Shown: positions 32,493 to 44,132, counted from the stretch's first letter. The stretch: DNA of 64,000 bases from Crotalaria pallida (GCA_037953625.1 CM075655.1:119977001-120041000); one strand, 5' to 3'. The notes: a model not told the origin generated them from the sequence alone. Numbers and translations are program-made.

Positions 32493-34899
32493 AGACTCGC
32501 TGAAGATAGATGAAACCATGCAACGAAATTACGGTGAAGTGAAAATAGTATTGCAGATCAAATGAATGTGTCTTCAGAAATGACCTGGATAGGGAGATGG
32601 GGTGCATAATAGGAAGAAGGAAAAGAACTGACACAAGGAATGATGTTATTGCTGACCAAGTAAACAAGCATGTTCAAAATAAAAGGATTAAGGAAAATAT
32701 TGTTGTATATGGCTGCTGGGGATCAAAGAACTTTCAATGCCATACTTAAGTTTATTTCCCTATACCCTTCAGAAAATACGGAAAAGGGAAAAGGCAGCAA
32801 TGTTCATAATTATGAGTGTGCCATGCAGGCTATTGTAGAGATAATAAAATGGTCTCAAAGAGTCTAAGAGGAGGGAAGCAACCAGATAGAATCTAATGTT
32901 CAGTTTTTAGCTTGATGATATAGATGGGAACAGAAGGTTCCAAAGTGACCAGTCAATCACTCTAGTATTAGTCCCACCATTACACAAGACAATGCTATCC
33001 AGTTAGACGACAAATGCAAGTAAATTGATTTCTTTAAGAAGCCATCACATTGTCATGGAAACACTCAACACAGAACATTAACTAATTCTTCCCAAAATAA
33101 AAAAATACAAATACTGGTCACGCAAAATCCAGTATAAGATCTAAATGAGCATAAAAAGACAGTTTTATAAACTCAATAAGTAATACATCTAAGCACGTAA
33201 ACAGTTAGGCAAAACAAAAGCAAAGCCAGAGTATAACCAATAAAGAGTGTATGAGAGAGAGAGAGAGAGAGAGGATAACCGTACGTATAAATTGAAACGA
33301 CAATGTCCGGCACCATCCCTACCAAGGATCCTAACAAGTAAGGCCCATACTTAACATTAGTGGCCACAGAACAATAGTTGAAGAGTATGTATGGGAATGG
33401 AGAAATCCTGATTAAAACAACTGCCTTAAACTGATGAAACCAATTTCCTCCACCAGCAGCTCTTAGGATAGAAGCTCTCTTTGGGTATTTTTCCAACCAC
33501 CCCTGCAAATCAAATGTTTGATCATAATTAGCACACGAGAGGTAAACAAATGTAGACAGAAACCAGCCAAGGCACATGATAGACGACTAGCCCTTTACTT
33601 CGATTTTGCGCTGGAGGAAGATCGAACCAATGAAAAAAGGGAGTGATACACCTACAGCTACGGCTGATGTTATAAGCAAGAAGCCAAAGCCATAACCAAA
33701 CGTCATCCCACCGATCCACATAGAAGGCGAAGATGGTAAAAGTAGAGTAGGGAATAGTGCTACCGAAGCAACCACCAGAATAGCTAACTCTGGAATACTG
33801 AATGTGTTTTGCACCCAATTCATTATTGGAATAATTACCTGAAAATAGATAGGCGGTTGAAAGTTATAGTGTACAAACGATGTAAACAACGAAAAAAATA
33901 AACATTGCATTGCAAAAAATTAAAAATTAAAAATTCAGTATCGTGTTTTTATTCAAGCAGCCATTATTTAACCTATTGTTTTAATAGCTGAATGCACTGT
34001 AATTCCACATTATCATGTTAGATGCAACCAAAAAAGAGAGAGTATAGAACAAATGAGACCATGGAATTGAGTGGAATGTTTCCAATTGCAATGCAGAAAA
34101 CAATCCTAGACAGTGCTATTCTGATTCTAGAGGTAACAACTTAACTAGTAGTACTATTATTTAGACTAATTTTTATCCAAATAAATGAATAAAAATATAA
34201 ACCAATATTTTGATGAGATTAATGGGTATGCACTAACGGTGTAAAATTTTTTACACCATCAGTCTACCATCCACCATTCATTTGGATTACTTTAATTTAA
34301 AAGCCAACAACCATAAACGAATGAATGGTGAATGATGCATCGATAGTGTTAAAAACTTTATACTGTCCATGTATTACCCATTTTCTCTATTTTGATTGCT
34401 ACAAACATGGATTTGAGCTATGTAAAAATTCTGTGCCAGCCTAACAGTAAGCAAAATCATTATTATCATTAAACCCCATGCATGATTTAATTTTAAGAAC
34501 AAAACCAGTAAAGTAGGAGTAATGTAATGATTAATGAAGGCCGAAGGGTGTGATATGATAATTCATTGGGGAAGTAAGGAAGAAGGGAGAAGAAGAAACC
34601 TTGTGCATGAAAAAGGGTTCCAACCATTTGAAACCAATAAAAGCCAACAAGGCCAAGAATATTAAAGACGCCACCACTTTAACCCACCACCAGAAACTCA
34701 AACCTCTCATCGCCGGAGAAAATTCGGCCACCGAGGCCTCCGGCTGAGAGTCCCACCTCAATTTAACATAATCCCCATTGTCATTGTCATTGTCACGACG
34801 ATGGGTATGGGTATGTTTATTATCGTGGTTCACCTCCCCTGTGCGATCACCCTCTTCTTCGTCATCATCATTGTTATCACCTTCATCGTAATACGTCAT
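31708..34899 (-). CDS. VTT-domain (SNARE-associated Golgi protein / DedA-TVP38 type) membrane protein
   Basis: Four exons (34600-34899, 33599-33838, 33285-33502, 31708-31891) join in frame to 313 aa. The N-terminus (1-70) is hydrophilic, with Asp/Glu runs and an unusual His/Thr/Asp stretch (KHTHTHRRDNDNDNGD). A membrane segment follows (about 73-93), then the VTT domain: ALFPTLLLPSSPSMWIGGMTFGYG, a hydrophobic helix, and the hallmark region WLEKYPKRASILRAAGGGNW, FKAVVLIRISPFPYILFNYC and GSLVGMVPD. The C-terminal exon adds one more membrane helix and a basic/acidic tail ending EEEDELLLQ. Family members are ER/Golgi proteins, some with lipid-scramblase activity; the role here is not shown. Intron 3 (31892-33284) contains a recent MITE and a 32-nt G run. 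The start is the first ATG that gives the acidic N-terminus seen in relatives. Confidence 0.9.
32086..32429. mobile_element. Stowaway MITE, copy B, in a VTT intron
   Basis: 344 bp between TA dinucleotides in intron 3 of the VTT gene. It begins ctccctccgtttcacaatg and ends cggccaaacgaaacagagggag. It is nearly identical to copy A 3.1 kb away; the right terminus has lost part of the inverted repeat ('cattgtg' missing). Confidence 0.9.
32460..32491. repeat. Poly(G) tract, 32 nt
   Basis: An uninterrupted run of 32 G on plus lies in VTT intron 3, 30 bp from the end of a MITE. Such tracts are rare in plant DNA and prone to sequencing error, so the length is uncertain. In the pre-mRNA it would be poly(C). 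Confidence 0.85.
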
Positions 34900-35550
34900 C
34901 GTATTGGAAGGTGAGGGGGGAGAATGCGCTGATTCAGGAATGGCTCATGGATTGGGGTGACCCTGACCCGAACCCGAGAGAGTGATGAAAGATTTGACAG
35001 TGATGAATAAATGAAAGGGAATATGCTTCGGACAGAATCACAGGACAATGAAGATCTTTTGCAAATCGTAATCAAACGGCGCCGTTTCATGTGCCATCCG
35101 CAAAGCCATCAACTTTCCTAATCAAATCCTCACTCCGCTTGAAATATTTAAAAAAAAAAAACATATTTCTTTTGATTTAAAATATGATTAAAATTAACTA
35201 ATTTTGTTAAATTTTATTGTATTTTCAATGCAACTTTCTTGAAACATTTCGAGAAAATTATTATTTTATTTAATTTTTGTTTCATTCCTAATGTAACTTT
35301 TCTAAAATATCTCTGTTCTTTAATAAATTTTAAAAAATTAAATACAAATCAACTAACCTTTTTAATAAGCGTAAAATTAGTTAAAGTTGCTTATAATTTG
35401 AATCGGAAGGATTACACTACTCCAACTACCAAGTGCAATAATTCCTTTTTTTTAAAGATATTTTTTAAGGTTTATAGGAATTTTAAAAGAAAAATACTAA
35501 CAAATGTCCGGGGACTTGTGATGTTTATTCTAACTAAGGGAACCTTATTT

Positions 35551-35711
35551 TTTTTTGGTTTGCACCCTGGTATCCGGCCCACTGGGCCGACTAATCCAGT
35601 TCGAGGGGGGTCCCGGGGTTAAGGTTTTATTCATCTCCCAACGTTGTTGCGGGGGATCGAACCGTGGTTCGCCCTACCAAGTGCAGCCCCTAACACCACT
35701 GCACCAACAGC
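35551..35711 (-). mobile_element. tRNA-derived SINE, copy 2
   Basis: Reverse-oriented copy of the SINE at 852-1019. It has a T run on the plus-strand left side, an intact B-box-like word on minus (ggttcgatccccc) and an A-box-like word (tggtgcagtgg) at its minus-strand start. The flanking duplication accttattt is at 35542-35550 and 35712-35720. Confidence 0.85.
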
Positions 35712-36124
35712 ACCTTATTTTAAAACATTAAAACAAGTTTCAAAAAAATTTCTGGTAAAATAAAAAAATTACATTTTTCGGTAAACTTTTACTCCATTTA
35801 ATTTTTTAACAATTGCCCTTAAATCAAATGACACTTATTGACATTTTTCTTCTTAAATTCAAGTGGTTCCTAATTATTCATTTCGATCGTTATTATAGGT
35901 CATCGTTTATAAGATTTTTTTTGTCCTAATTATATGTCATTTTATATTTATTATACATCATTTATTGTTTTTTCTCTTTTTTGCCGTCATGAAATACTTT
36001 GACTATCTACGTTCTTTTTTAGTTCATTAATGAGTTTGATTTTCCAAAAAATCAAGAATATAAAATTATAATTCTACAATATATTCTCATATAATTCATA
36101 TTAACTACTTTCTAAAACTACATA

Positions 36125-36511
36125 CACCCTCCGACTCAAATTATAAGCAAAAGTAATTATTTTTACGCTTATTAAAGAGGTTAGTTGATTGTATATAATT
36201 TTCTCAAGTTTATAAAAAAAGTAAAGGTATTTTAGGAAAGTTGCATTGAGAATGAAACAAAAATTAAATAAGATAACAATTTTCTAGGGATGTTTTAGGA
36301 AAATATCATTGTGAATGAAATAAATTTAGAAAGATTAAATACTTTTGCTTATATTTTTTTTTACATAGGAGGTCTGGGACTAGAACCCATGACATGGGGG
36401 AGGGGGGAAAACCTAAGTGTCCCTACAGCCACCAACTGGGCTGTCTTACGCGGACACTTTTGCTTATATTTTAAACCAAATGAAATGTGTTTTTTGTTGC
36501 TTATATTGGAG
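36125..36511. mobile_element. Stowaway-like MITE carrying a nested SINE
   Basis: Starts TA|caccctccgactcaaattat and ends cttatattggag|TA. Sequence outside the nested SINE matches the MITE at 5530-5978 block by block. The SINE (36358-36455) entered near the right end. Confidence 0.7.
36358..36455 (-). mobile_element. Very short SINE, copy 2, nested in a MITE
   Basis: About 98 bp in reverse orientation with a poly(T) start. A perfect 17-bp target-site duplication, acttttgcttatatttt, is at 36341-36357 and 36456-36472. It shares almost its full length with 29778-29887. The minus strand carries gggttctagtccc as a B-box-like word. Confidence 0.85.
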
Positions 36512-37245
36512 TATATTACTTTTTCCTTTGATCTCCTCCCCTTTTTTAACATTACGAATAAAAAAAAGGAACAAATAAGAAAAAATGTATTTTTCTATTA
36601 AAAAGGAATAAACATGAAAATAAATAAATACTGTATCAAAATTTAAATTTATTTATTAGAAAATTACTAAAAAATAAAACATTTTACAAAAATTTCATAT
36701 TCATCTCAACTTCGACATACATCTTTCCAAAAATGTAGCTTAGATATCTATTATGTATGAAGAGTTTCTTATTGTCAAAGATAAGAAGGAAAATAGGGAA
36801 AAAAAAAATTAAGAAGCTTGCATGTTTCTCAAAAAACAAATTGAAAGTAAAAAATTAAAAGGAGATAATCCTATGAAAAAAAGTCAAAAAGGACAAAATA
36901 AAAAAATCAATTTGAGGTGAAGTGATTTGACTTTGATATTTGGCGTTAATTATATATTTTTTTAATGAAAGGAGTTTTATTAAAAGCTGATGCAAAGAGT
37001 GAATGAGAAGAATAAGAGGAACACCAAAGTGAATCTTGTTTACACATGCATGTACAACTCATTTAGTCAAACAGTGCAGCCAAATTGCTTATCTCATGAA
37101 CAAAGGAAAAATAGCAAATAGAAAAAGACTTAGCTGATGAGATTATATCTCTACGAATAATATCAAACTCAGAATAATTTCTCCCTTCGAAAGAAGGCAA
37201 TGGATAAGAGTTTTACAATTAGATTTCATAATAATGTAGTTCCAA

Positions 37246-37404
37246 TATTAGTGGAGGTTAACATAGATGGTAAAAAATTTGTTTTTATTTAAGCAAGTGG
37301 TTGGGGGTTCGATTTTCTACTCTTGCGAATGTAAAAGGTCTCACCGGGAGACTAGCCTCCAAAAGGGCACCCAATTGCGCGGATGAATACCTTAAAAAAC
37401 CAAA
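37246..37404 (+). mobile_element. SINE of a third family
   Basis: About 159 bp with the B-box-like word gggggttcgattttc and a short A-rich end. A perfect 16-bp target-site duplication, aataatgtagttccaa, is at 37230-37245 and 37405-37420. Confidence 0.8.
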
Positions 37405-37582
37405 AATAATGTAGTTCCAACCCATTTCTTTGGTCCACGTTATTCCATCAAGCAAAGCTACGACTTCTTCATTAATTAAGTTTTTTTTTTTCAAAATTTA
37501 AAAGTGTGTAAAAAAAATGTTGAATTGACATCCCTGCCATGTGTTTTATTTATCTCAAAGATTGTCTTTTTAAATTATGCAT

Positions 37583-38105
37583 ATTTAACATTTTGGTACC
37601 TGAACTTAGTTGATTTTTTGGAATTGATTCTTAAACTTTTTTTCGATGTTTTGGATTCCTGAACTTTGTTTGATTTTTGGAAATGGTCCTTTCGTTAATA
37701 ATATAGCTGATAACATATCACGTCACTTTCACAATATCGGCGAGTGACGTGTTATGTACAGCCATGAGACACTACATGATTTTTTTATTAAAAAAATAAT
37801 TTATTTTAAAATACGATTTTTGTATTAAAATATTCAATTTTCTTTAAAAAAATACAATTTTTTATTATTTTTAATAAATTCGATTTTTTTTAATTTAAAA
37901 AATTCACGTGACATCATCTGTCACGTTACATTCGATGTGGCGAAGGTGACGTGACATATCCTCGGTCATATCACCACTTAAGTGATGAAAGGACCATTTC
38001 CAAAATTTGAGCAAATTTAGGGACTTAAAGAATCGAAAAAAGATTCAAAACCAATTCCAAAAGAGCACCTAAATTCAGAGACCAAAAACATAAATAAACC
38101 TAAAT
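37583..38105. mobile_element. Inverted-repeat (foldback) element
   Basis: The left arm (about 37585-37695) contains 'ttttttggaattgattctt' and 'tttttggaaatggtcctttcgt'. The right arm (about 37985-38100) contains the reverse-complement words 'gaaaggaccatttccaaa' and 'aaaccaattccaaaagagc'. The spacer repeats 'gtgacgtg' words in both orientations. Same general class as 30697-31199 but a different sequence. Confidence 0.65.
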
Positions 38106-38151
38106 TATATAGTTGATTTATTACACATTTATAAATATGAGTAAAGTAATA

Positions 38152-38389
38152 CTCCCTCCTTCCCACAAGGATGGTTAAAAAAATCAAAAGTCAAAAAATT
38201 AAGGAGACATGCATTTAATGGTTTGTCTAATACATTAACCAATTATCAAACAACTAATTTAATGCATGTTGCATGGATCAATCAATCACAATTCAAAAGT
38301 TATAATTTCTAAATTTCTCATTAATTATTTTAACTATAATTTGGGACAAAAATTAGCCATTTTTTACCATCCTTGTAGGACGGAGGGAG
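38152..38389. mobile_element. Stowaway MITE
   Basis: 238 bp between TA dinucleotides. Left end ctccctccttcccacaagga, right end tccttgtaggacggagggag. Inner inverted words 'gatggttaaaaaa' and 'ttttttaccatc' complete the repeat. Confidence 0.85.
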
Positions 38390-38399
38390 TAATAACTAC

Positions 38400-38586
38400 T
38401 AGGGGTGCGTTGGACCAGGACCGACCTGGTGATCAGGACCGGACCCGGTTGTTTCGGGTCGGATTGGACCCGGTCTCATGTGTGAAAAGGAGAGGAGTTC
38501 GATCTAAAGAAAGCTACCCGACACCAGATACGAATCGGGTTCGGGTTTGACTCAAGGTCACCCGACTCAACCCGATATATGTAAAC

Positions 38587-38621
<35 letters not shown>

Positions 38622-39127
38622 GATGTAAACGTGTTTTTATTTTATATTTTATATTATATATTTATACAATACATTATATATTAAATGGCTTCATTTTTAA
38701 CTTAGCAATTTAATTACTTTTTATTTATTTATTAAGTGACACTTTATTACTTAACTTTACTATCAAAATTCATATTTTCTTATCTTTGTTGTATGATATT
38801 ATATAAATGGCATTTTGTAAACAATATCTCCTTAGTTTTATTATTTTTTGCAGCAGTAAGTGATATACTGAATCTAAATTTAGCATTTTTTTTTAATATC
38901 AAAACTTGGTATTTTGCAATGATATGTTTTACTGTGATCCCACTTTTAGGCTTGTGATTTTTGTCCCGGTCAACCCGAACTTGTCCTTATCTTGATCTGT
39001 CTTATTTAGACCCACATATATTCGGGATTTTTTTAGTTCGAGAACGGGTACGAGTTTAAAAATTGACCCTATTAATATTTACAAGTCGGGTGACGATCAC
39101 GCCAAACCCATCCCACGCTCGCCCCTA
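38400..39127. mobile_element. hAT-like non-autonomous DNA element, 728 bp
   Basis: Termini TAGGGGTGCG and CTCGCCCCTA are inverted, and 8-bp flanking words ataactac / gtaactac (38392-38399, 39128-39135) differ at one base, as expected for hAT target duplications. Subterminal regions carry many 'gggtcgg / cccgac / cccgaac' words in both orientations, while the centre is AT-rich with a (TA)n tract (38587-38617). No transposase is visible. Confidence 0.65.
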
Positions 39128-39249
39128 GTAACTACAATTATAAATGATGTGTTCATTTTGTAAAACCTTGTACTCAATTTGGTTTTTTAGACAGGGTCTT
39201 TTTAATCTATATATCATTTATATAAGTTAATCATCTCTTAAAAAGTATT

Positions 39250-39321
39250 AACTCCGATCCTTATTATAAACTCTATTTTTCTCTTAAAAAAAGGTACTTA
39301 TAATAAGAATCGGAGGGAGTA
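39250..39321. repeat. Mini inverted repeat (Stowaway-type remnant)
   Basis: About 72 bp. Left arm 'ctccgatccttattataa' and right arm 'ttataataagaatcggaggg' pair around a 30-nt centre, forming a near-complete hairpin flanked by TA. Confidence 0.6.
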
Positions 39322-39895
39322 AATATTTGTTGTATATTAAAACATTTAATGAATTAAATAAATTATTATCTAGTTTTTCAATACAATTTTATTATTTTCA
39401 TTCTTTTATCCTATGCATCCCAAAAAACCCTTTTATATATGTTTTTTTTTTTAAAAAAAATTTAGTGTTTTTTCAACGTTTTTATAATTTCAATAATAGT
39501 TACATATGTAATTTTAAAATAACCTATTAAATTTTATATTTCTAATAATACAAATAAAATTAATCAATTTTTTCGATTGACATAAATTTCTATAAAAAAA
39601 AAGGTCTTATATTAAAGATGGGATGGAGTATTTACAAAACAAAATATTTTGCAAAAAAACTTATTTTATTTTGTTATTTATTTATTTTTTAAGTACACGT
39701 TCTTGTCCAGCCTCAGTTTCCTCCATGACTTTTTTCACTCAACACTGCCACGGTGCCACCGATTTAAAAAAAATGACGAAGAAAGATGAAAATAAAGGAA
39801 GAATATAAATAGAAGAGGAGAAAGCAGAAATCCAATCCCCGACACGGTTGAGTTCAATTCTGCATTTGGTGTTGTTTTCAAAAAAAATAAAAAAA

Positions 39896-42800
39896 ATGAA
39901 TAATACTCTGTTGCATTCCCTCAATTTCTCACTCTTTCAGGTTCCAAAAACCTCACTTTTGCTAAGATCCCGAACCGACTTCTCCCCTCCGCCACCTCCA
40001 TTCCCCGTTCGTTTGCGTCCACTCTTCCTTCCCTCACCTCTCTGTATGTTTTTTTTTTTTACGTATTCATTTCATTCATTATTCTTTGTATTCAATTTAA
40101 CCGAAAGTTTTAATTATTGCGTCCCTGTTCCGTTGTTCTTACTCAACAGATGATTGGAGCCCCAAACTTGGTCTTAAATGTGCATCGATCAACTCTTGTG
40201 ATTCCCTGCAACCTGATCCAACCAACCCCCAGGTGCATCCTTTTCTTCATGTCATGTTTAATTCCATGCTACCATTCAACATTATTGATTGCATTAGTTG
40301 AAATGATCGATACTCAATTTTCAATTGTCATTATTAACTACAGTACTAGTATAACTATTTACAGTATAGTCAGATATTTTACTCGTATTATGTTACCATG
40401 TTGATCTTGTTAGGTTCATTAGTTAAATAATACTACTTCCTCTGGCCTGTATGTGTTTTGTTCAGTAAGTTCCCTATTCAATTTTCATTTACATTAATAA
40501 TTTCTTTTTCATTAATATCCTTGTTTATTTAACATTTTTTAGATTATCAATAATAATTATAAAAGTAGTTTTGAAAAAGTATTTCAGATGTTTGCATTTC
40601 CAATACCACTTACACTAACAATACTAATTGATTTTCTTAAAAGTCGTATTTTTTTGTGAAAGGGGAGTGGGGAGTATTTACCTTCTAGTTCTTGATGAGA
40701 GATTTTTATTTGCATATATAAGTATTTTTATATGTTTAATTATTACTCCATCCTTTATCAAATACAAGAAAGAAAAATCTCCATTAGTAGTCTTAAATAT
40801 AAGAAAAAAAATAATTGACCTTCTTAATTGTTTAATTTTCAATGCTAGTACTTTCTTACATCATCCTTATAAAGTGAATGACTCATTTAATTTTTGTTTT
40901 ATTCCCAATGTTACTTTCCTAAAGTACCTTTATTTTTTGTAAATTTGAGAAAATTAAATGCACTCCACTAATTTCTTCGATAAATGTGAAATTAGCTTTT
41001 TTTTCCCTTGATAATTGAGACCGTAGTAGCCGAGTAGTAATTGGCTATAATAGTATAATGCATTCTCATGTTAGAAGATTTTTATTTATTCCATTAAGAT
41101 TTAGAGTTTTAAGTTTTGAAATTTTGTGGCATACATATATGATCAGAAAAGAAGTAACACAAGGCATCTTTGGTTTTTGGTTATTTTATTCCTTTCATCA
41201 GACGGCGGAGAAAAATTCAGTGTCTATTGTGGAGCTTCTGAAGCAATCAAATTCACTTCTGCCTCATGTTGTCCTTGCTAGTACGCTGCTAGCTATAATC
41301 TTCCCACCTTCTTTTACGTGGTTTACCAGCAGGTATGCCGTATGCCTATGTTCCGGATGAATTGGTTGATGAAAAGACCTTTTTCATGACTATTTGCATT
41401 TTTGAGAATTTGAACTAGTCAGATGATTTGCGACAGATCATTTTCTCCGCTCGTATATAAAATTTCACGGTGTATCTGCTTAAACTGTAATGGCAAAATG
41501 GAAAGTAATAATGCTGATATAACTTATTTCTTTAAGTGATTTTAGGCGTAAATTCATTATGTGTTTTTCTTGCAGATACTATGCACCTGCACTAGGATTT
41601 TTGATGTTTGCAGTTGGGGTTAATTCAAGTGAAAAGGACTTCCTTGAAGCATTTAATAGGCCAGCAGAAATTTTCACTGGTTACGTTGGCCAGTTTGTTC
41701 TCAAGCCTCTTCTTGGATATTTGTTTAGCATAATTTCGGTGACTGTATTTGGTCTACCAACAGCAATTGGTGAGGATAGTCATCTTTATATTAGAAAGAG
41801 CTAGTAGAACATATATCTAATTTTTGGTGATAAAATGAACCAGGTGCAGGAATTGCATTGGTGTCTTGTGTCAGTGGTGCCCAGCTCTCAAATTATGCTA
41901 CTTTTCTAACAGACCCACAAATGGCACCATTAAGCATAGTTATGACCTCATTGTCCACTGCTTCTGCAGTTTTTATCACGCCACTCTTATCATTGCTGCT
42001 CATTGGTAAGAGACTACCCGTAGATGTAAAAGGGATGGTGTTTAGCATTACCCAGATTGTGGTGGCACCTATTGTTGCTGGCCTGCTTCTTAATCGGTAA
42101 TACTACAATTTCAAATAAGTTTGTTGCATTAGTGTTTCCTTAGTAGGTCTTATCTTAATTTCATATTTGTTTTTATGGCTTCTTTCCTTGTATTTGTAAT
42201 GCTATTAAACCATTTTTACCCTTACTGTCAGTATTGGTGACAGCTCTTTGTGTTGGAGCACCACTCGATATTAACTTTTGCATATTGTTTCTACAGTTTC
42301 TTTCCTCGCATTTGTAATGCAGTTCGACCATTTTTGCCTCCATTGTCAGTACTTGTGACAGCTCTTTGTGTTGGAGCACCTCTCGCTATTAATATCGAAT
42401 CTGTTAAATCCCCATTTGGACTTGCCATCTTGTTTCTCGTTGTTGCTTTTCATTTGTCAGCTTTCATATCCGGTTATATCCTAAGTGGATTTATATTTCA
42501 TAATTCTCCTGATGTAAAGGCACTGCAACGAACAATTTCCTATGAGACAGGTAGAGTTTTCTCCATTCTCATCCATCAAATGCCTTTGGTACCATATGTT
42601 AATGTAGTAACTTCATTTATCTAATGGCAGGAATGCAAAGTAGCCTCCTTGCCCTGGCTCTTGCTAATCGGTTCTTCAAAGATCCAGTAGTGGCTGTACC
42701 TCCTGCAATTTCTGTAAGTTCTGCACTCTGGTTAGACTCCAATTACAGCCATATATGTTGGCAATGTAAATACACTTTATGTCTATTCTCTCACATATAT

Positions 42801-43089
42801 GCCTATACATACGTGTCTGCATATGTCTATGCTTTTAATGCTTACTCATAGCAACTCAACTCATTGCTTCATTGGGTTGGAAAATCCAAAAATGCTAAGG
42901 TTTTAATGCATCTATAGTATAAACAATTTGTTTTGCATGAGTAGTCTACTTAGAGAAGTGTGAGGCTGTTTAACAGTATTATTCTATTGCGATATAATTT
43001 AAGTAGCTGATTTTTGCTTGCAGACGGTGATTATGTCTTTGATGGGATTTTCTCTTGTCTTGATTTGGGGCAAGAGTAAAAGAGGTTGA
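39896..43089 (+). CDS. BASS6: Plastid BASS-family transporter (BASS5/BASS6 type)
   Basis: Eight exons (39896-40043, 40150-40232, 41202-41332, 41576-41769, 41844-42096, 42297-42550, 42631-42713, 43024-43089) join in frame to 403 aa. Residues 1-75 are Ser/Pro/Arg-rich with few acidic residues, a likely chloroplast transit peptide. A bile acid:sodium symporter domain of 8-10 helices follows. Motifs: LPHVVLASTLLAIIFPPSFTWF, YYAPALGFLMFAVGVNSSEKDF, VSCVSGAQLSNYATFLTDP (sodium-site-like), MTSLSTASAVFITPLLSLLL, ISYETGMQSSLLALALA and a C-terminal VIMSLMGFSLVLIWGKSK. BASS6 moves glycolate out of plastids in photorespiration, and BASS5 moves keto acids in crucifer glucosinolate synthesis. Outside crucifers BASS6 is the expected member. 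The substrate is an inference. Exons 1-2 are the least certain, being fixed only by frame continuity and transit-peptide composition. Confidence 0.88.
40748..41027. mobile_element. MITE in BASS intron 2
   Basis: Starts ctccatcctttatcaaatac and contains 'gcactccactaatttcttcgataaatgtgaaatta', which reads as a diverged reverse copy of the MITE family at 36125-36511 and 5530-5978. The right terminus is worn (ttgataattgagaccgtag). Confidence 0.5.
42162..42280 (+). pseudogene. Duplicated pseudo-exon in BASS intron 5
   Basis: About 119 bp lies directly before the 3' end of intron 5 and the first half of exon 6, and is a tandem copy of them (42281-42400). Both share 'tttctttcct', 'atttgtaatgc', 'tgtcagta' and 'gtgacagctctttgtgttggagcacc'. 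In this copy the acceptor AG has become GG ('tatggcttctttcc') and the reading frame meets TAA at 'ctattaaacc', so it cannot serve as a normal exon. Confidence 0.85.
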
Positions 43090-43663
43090 TAAAAGAAAAC
43101 ACCTGCCATTCATGGATATAGAGGGTATATATACTGCAGATTGGATCATCTATTATCACAGCGCGAATAGGTATTACTAAATCTGTCACAGGAGGCAACA
43201 ACAGCAGGCAGATTTATTCTTATCTATGTTCAAAGGAATGAAAACAGCTTTTGAGGAAACCTTGTATGGGTTTAGGTTACTTGAGCAAATATTATATACT
43301 TAGAGATCAAAGTAGAGACATGGGGTGATAATGGACTAGAATATGTATGCATAAAGTATTCTGTTTCATTTTGACCTGCATTCTTATCTTGCCCAAGTGT
43401 AGGCGAGAGAGATTCATTGTTGTTTATTGCTGACGATTGTTTCTCTCTGATATCCCAGAGTGACTTTATTTTCTCCTCCCCTTTCATACACACGAATTTG
43501 GAGTTTGAATATGATCGTTTCCAAGGGAAAATTGGACAGAGGAAAGGAACATATGTCAGTTTTTTTTCCTACAAAAAGTAGGTCCCTATTATTACCAGCT
43601 TTCCTGAATTTTAGCTCTAATCAGTAATTATGGAGTACCTTTAATATTAGTAGTATGTTACTA

Positions 43664-44132
43664 CTCCCTCTAGCTAATTCACATTTTATAGGAGATATCA
43701 AATTCCTTTTTTTTCCCCCATAAACTATCTTTGTTAAACAAGTGTTTTAATACCAACGGGGGTTGACTCAAGTGATGCGATCCTGTCAACTTGAGAATGA
43801 GGCATGAGAAGACTAAGAAGTCTCAAGTTCGATTTCCGGTTAACACACCCCGCTGGGAAAGGTATAAGAACGCGATCTCGCGTAGGATTAGTTTCAAGGG
43901 TTTCCTGGTATTAAGGGTGTTCTTGGGAACACCTATGCTACTGACTAAAGAGTATAGACCAAAAGAAAAAATAAGTGTTTTAATTAACTAAGTTTCAATT
44001 CCTTATAAAAAGAGTAATGCAAGAAAATTTGGTAAAAATATAAATTTGATAATTTTTTTTAAAAAAGAATTAATTACCGAGGTTAATCAATGTATTTTTA
44101 TCAAATTTGACTTATAGATAGGAAAAAGGGAG
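43664..44132. mobile_element. Stowaway-like MITE with nested SINE
   Basis: Left terminus TA|ctccctctagctaattcac, right terminus gataggaaaaagggag|TA, with inner words 'caaattcc' and 'ggaattga'-type inverted pairs. About 220 bp of its length is the SINE at 43752-43972. Confidence 0.6.
43752..43972 (+). mobile_element. SINE, nested in a MITE
   Basis: About 221 bp with a B-box-like word (caagttcgatttccgg) and an A-rich end (aaaagaaaaaat). A perfect 12-bp target-site duplication, aagtgttttaat, is at 43740-43751 and 43973-43984. Confidence 0.8.

Larger units (their letters stand above)
34900..39895. other. Repeat-filled spacer VTT / BASS
   Basis: About 5 kb without a supported gene between two divergent genes. 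It contains a SINE (35551-35711), a MITE with a nested SINE (36125-36511), a SINE (37246-37404), a foldback element (about 37583-38105), a Stowaway MITE (38152-38389), a hAT-like element (38400-39127) and a mini-MITE (39250-39321). The VTT promoter should lie just right of 34899 and the BASS promoter just left of 39896. Open frames here (35239-35622, 36311-36601, 38266-38550 and others) map to repeats. Confidence 0.6.

Noticed and set aside
38266..38550. 94-codon open frame
   Set aside because: Spans the end of a Stowaway MITE and the start of the hAT-like element; not a gene.
39896..43089. Assignment as BASS1
   Set aside because: The motif set (VSCVSGAQLSNYATFLTDP, ISYETGMQSSLL, VIMSLMGFSLVLIW) and neighbouring genes fit BASS5/BASS6 better.
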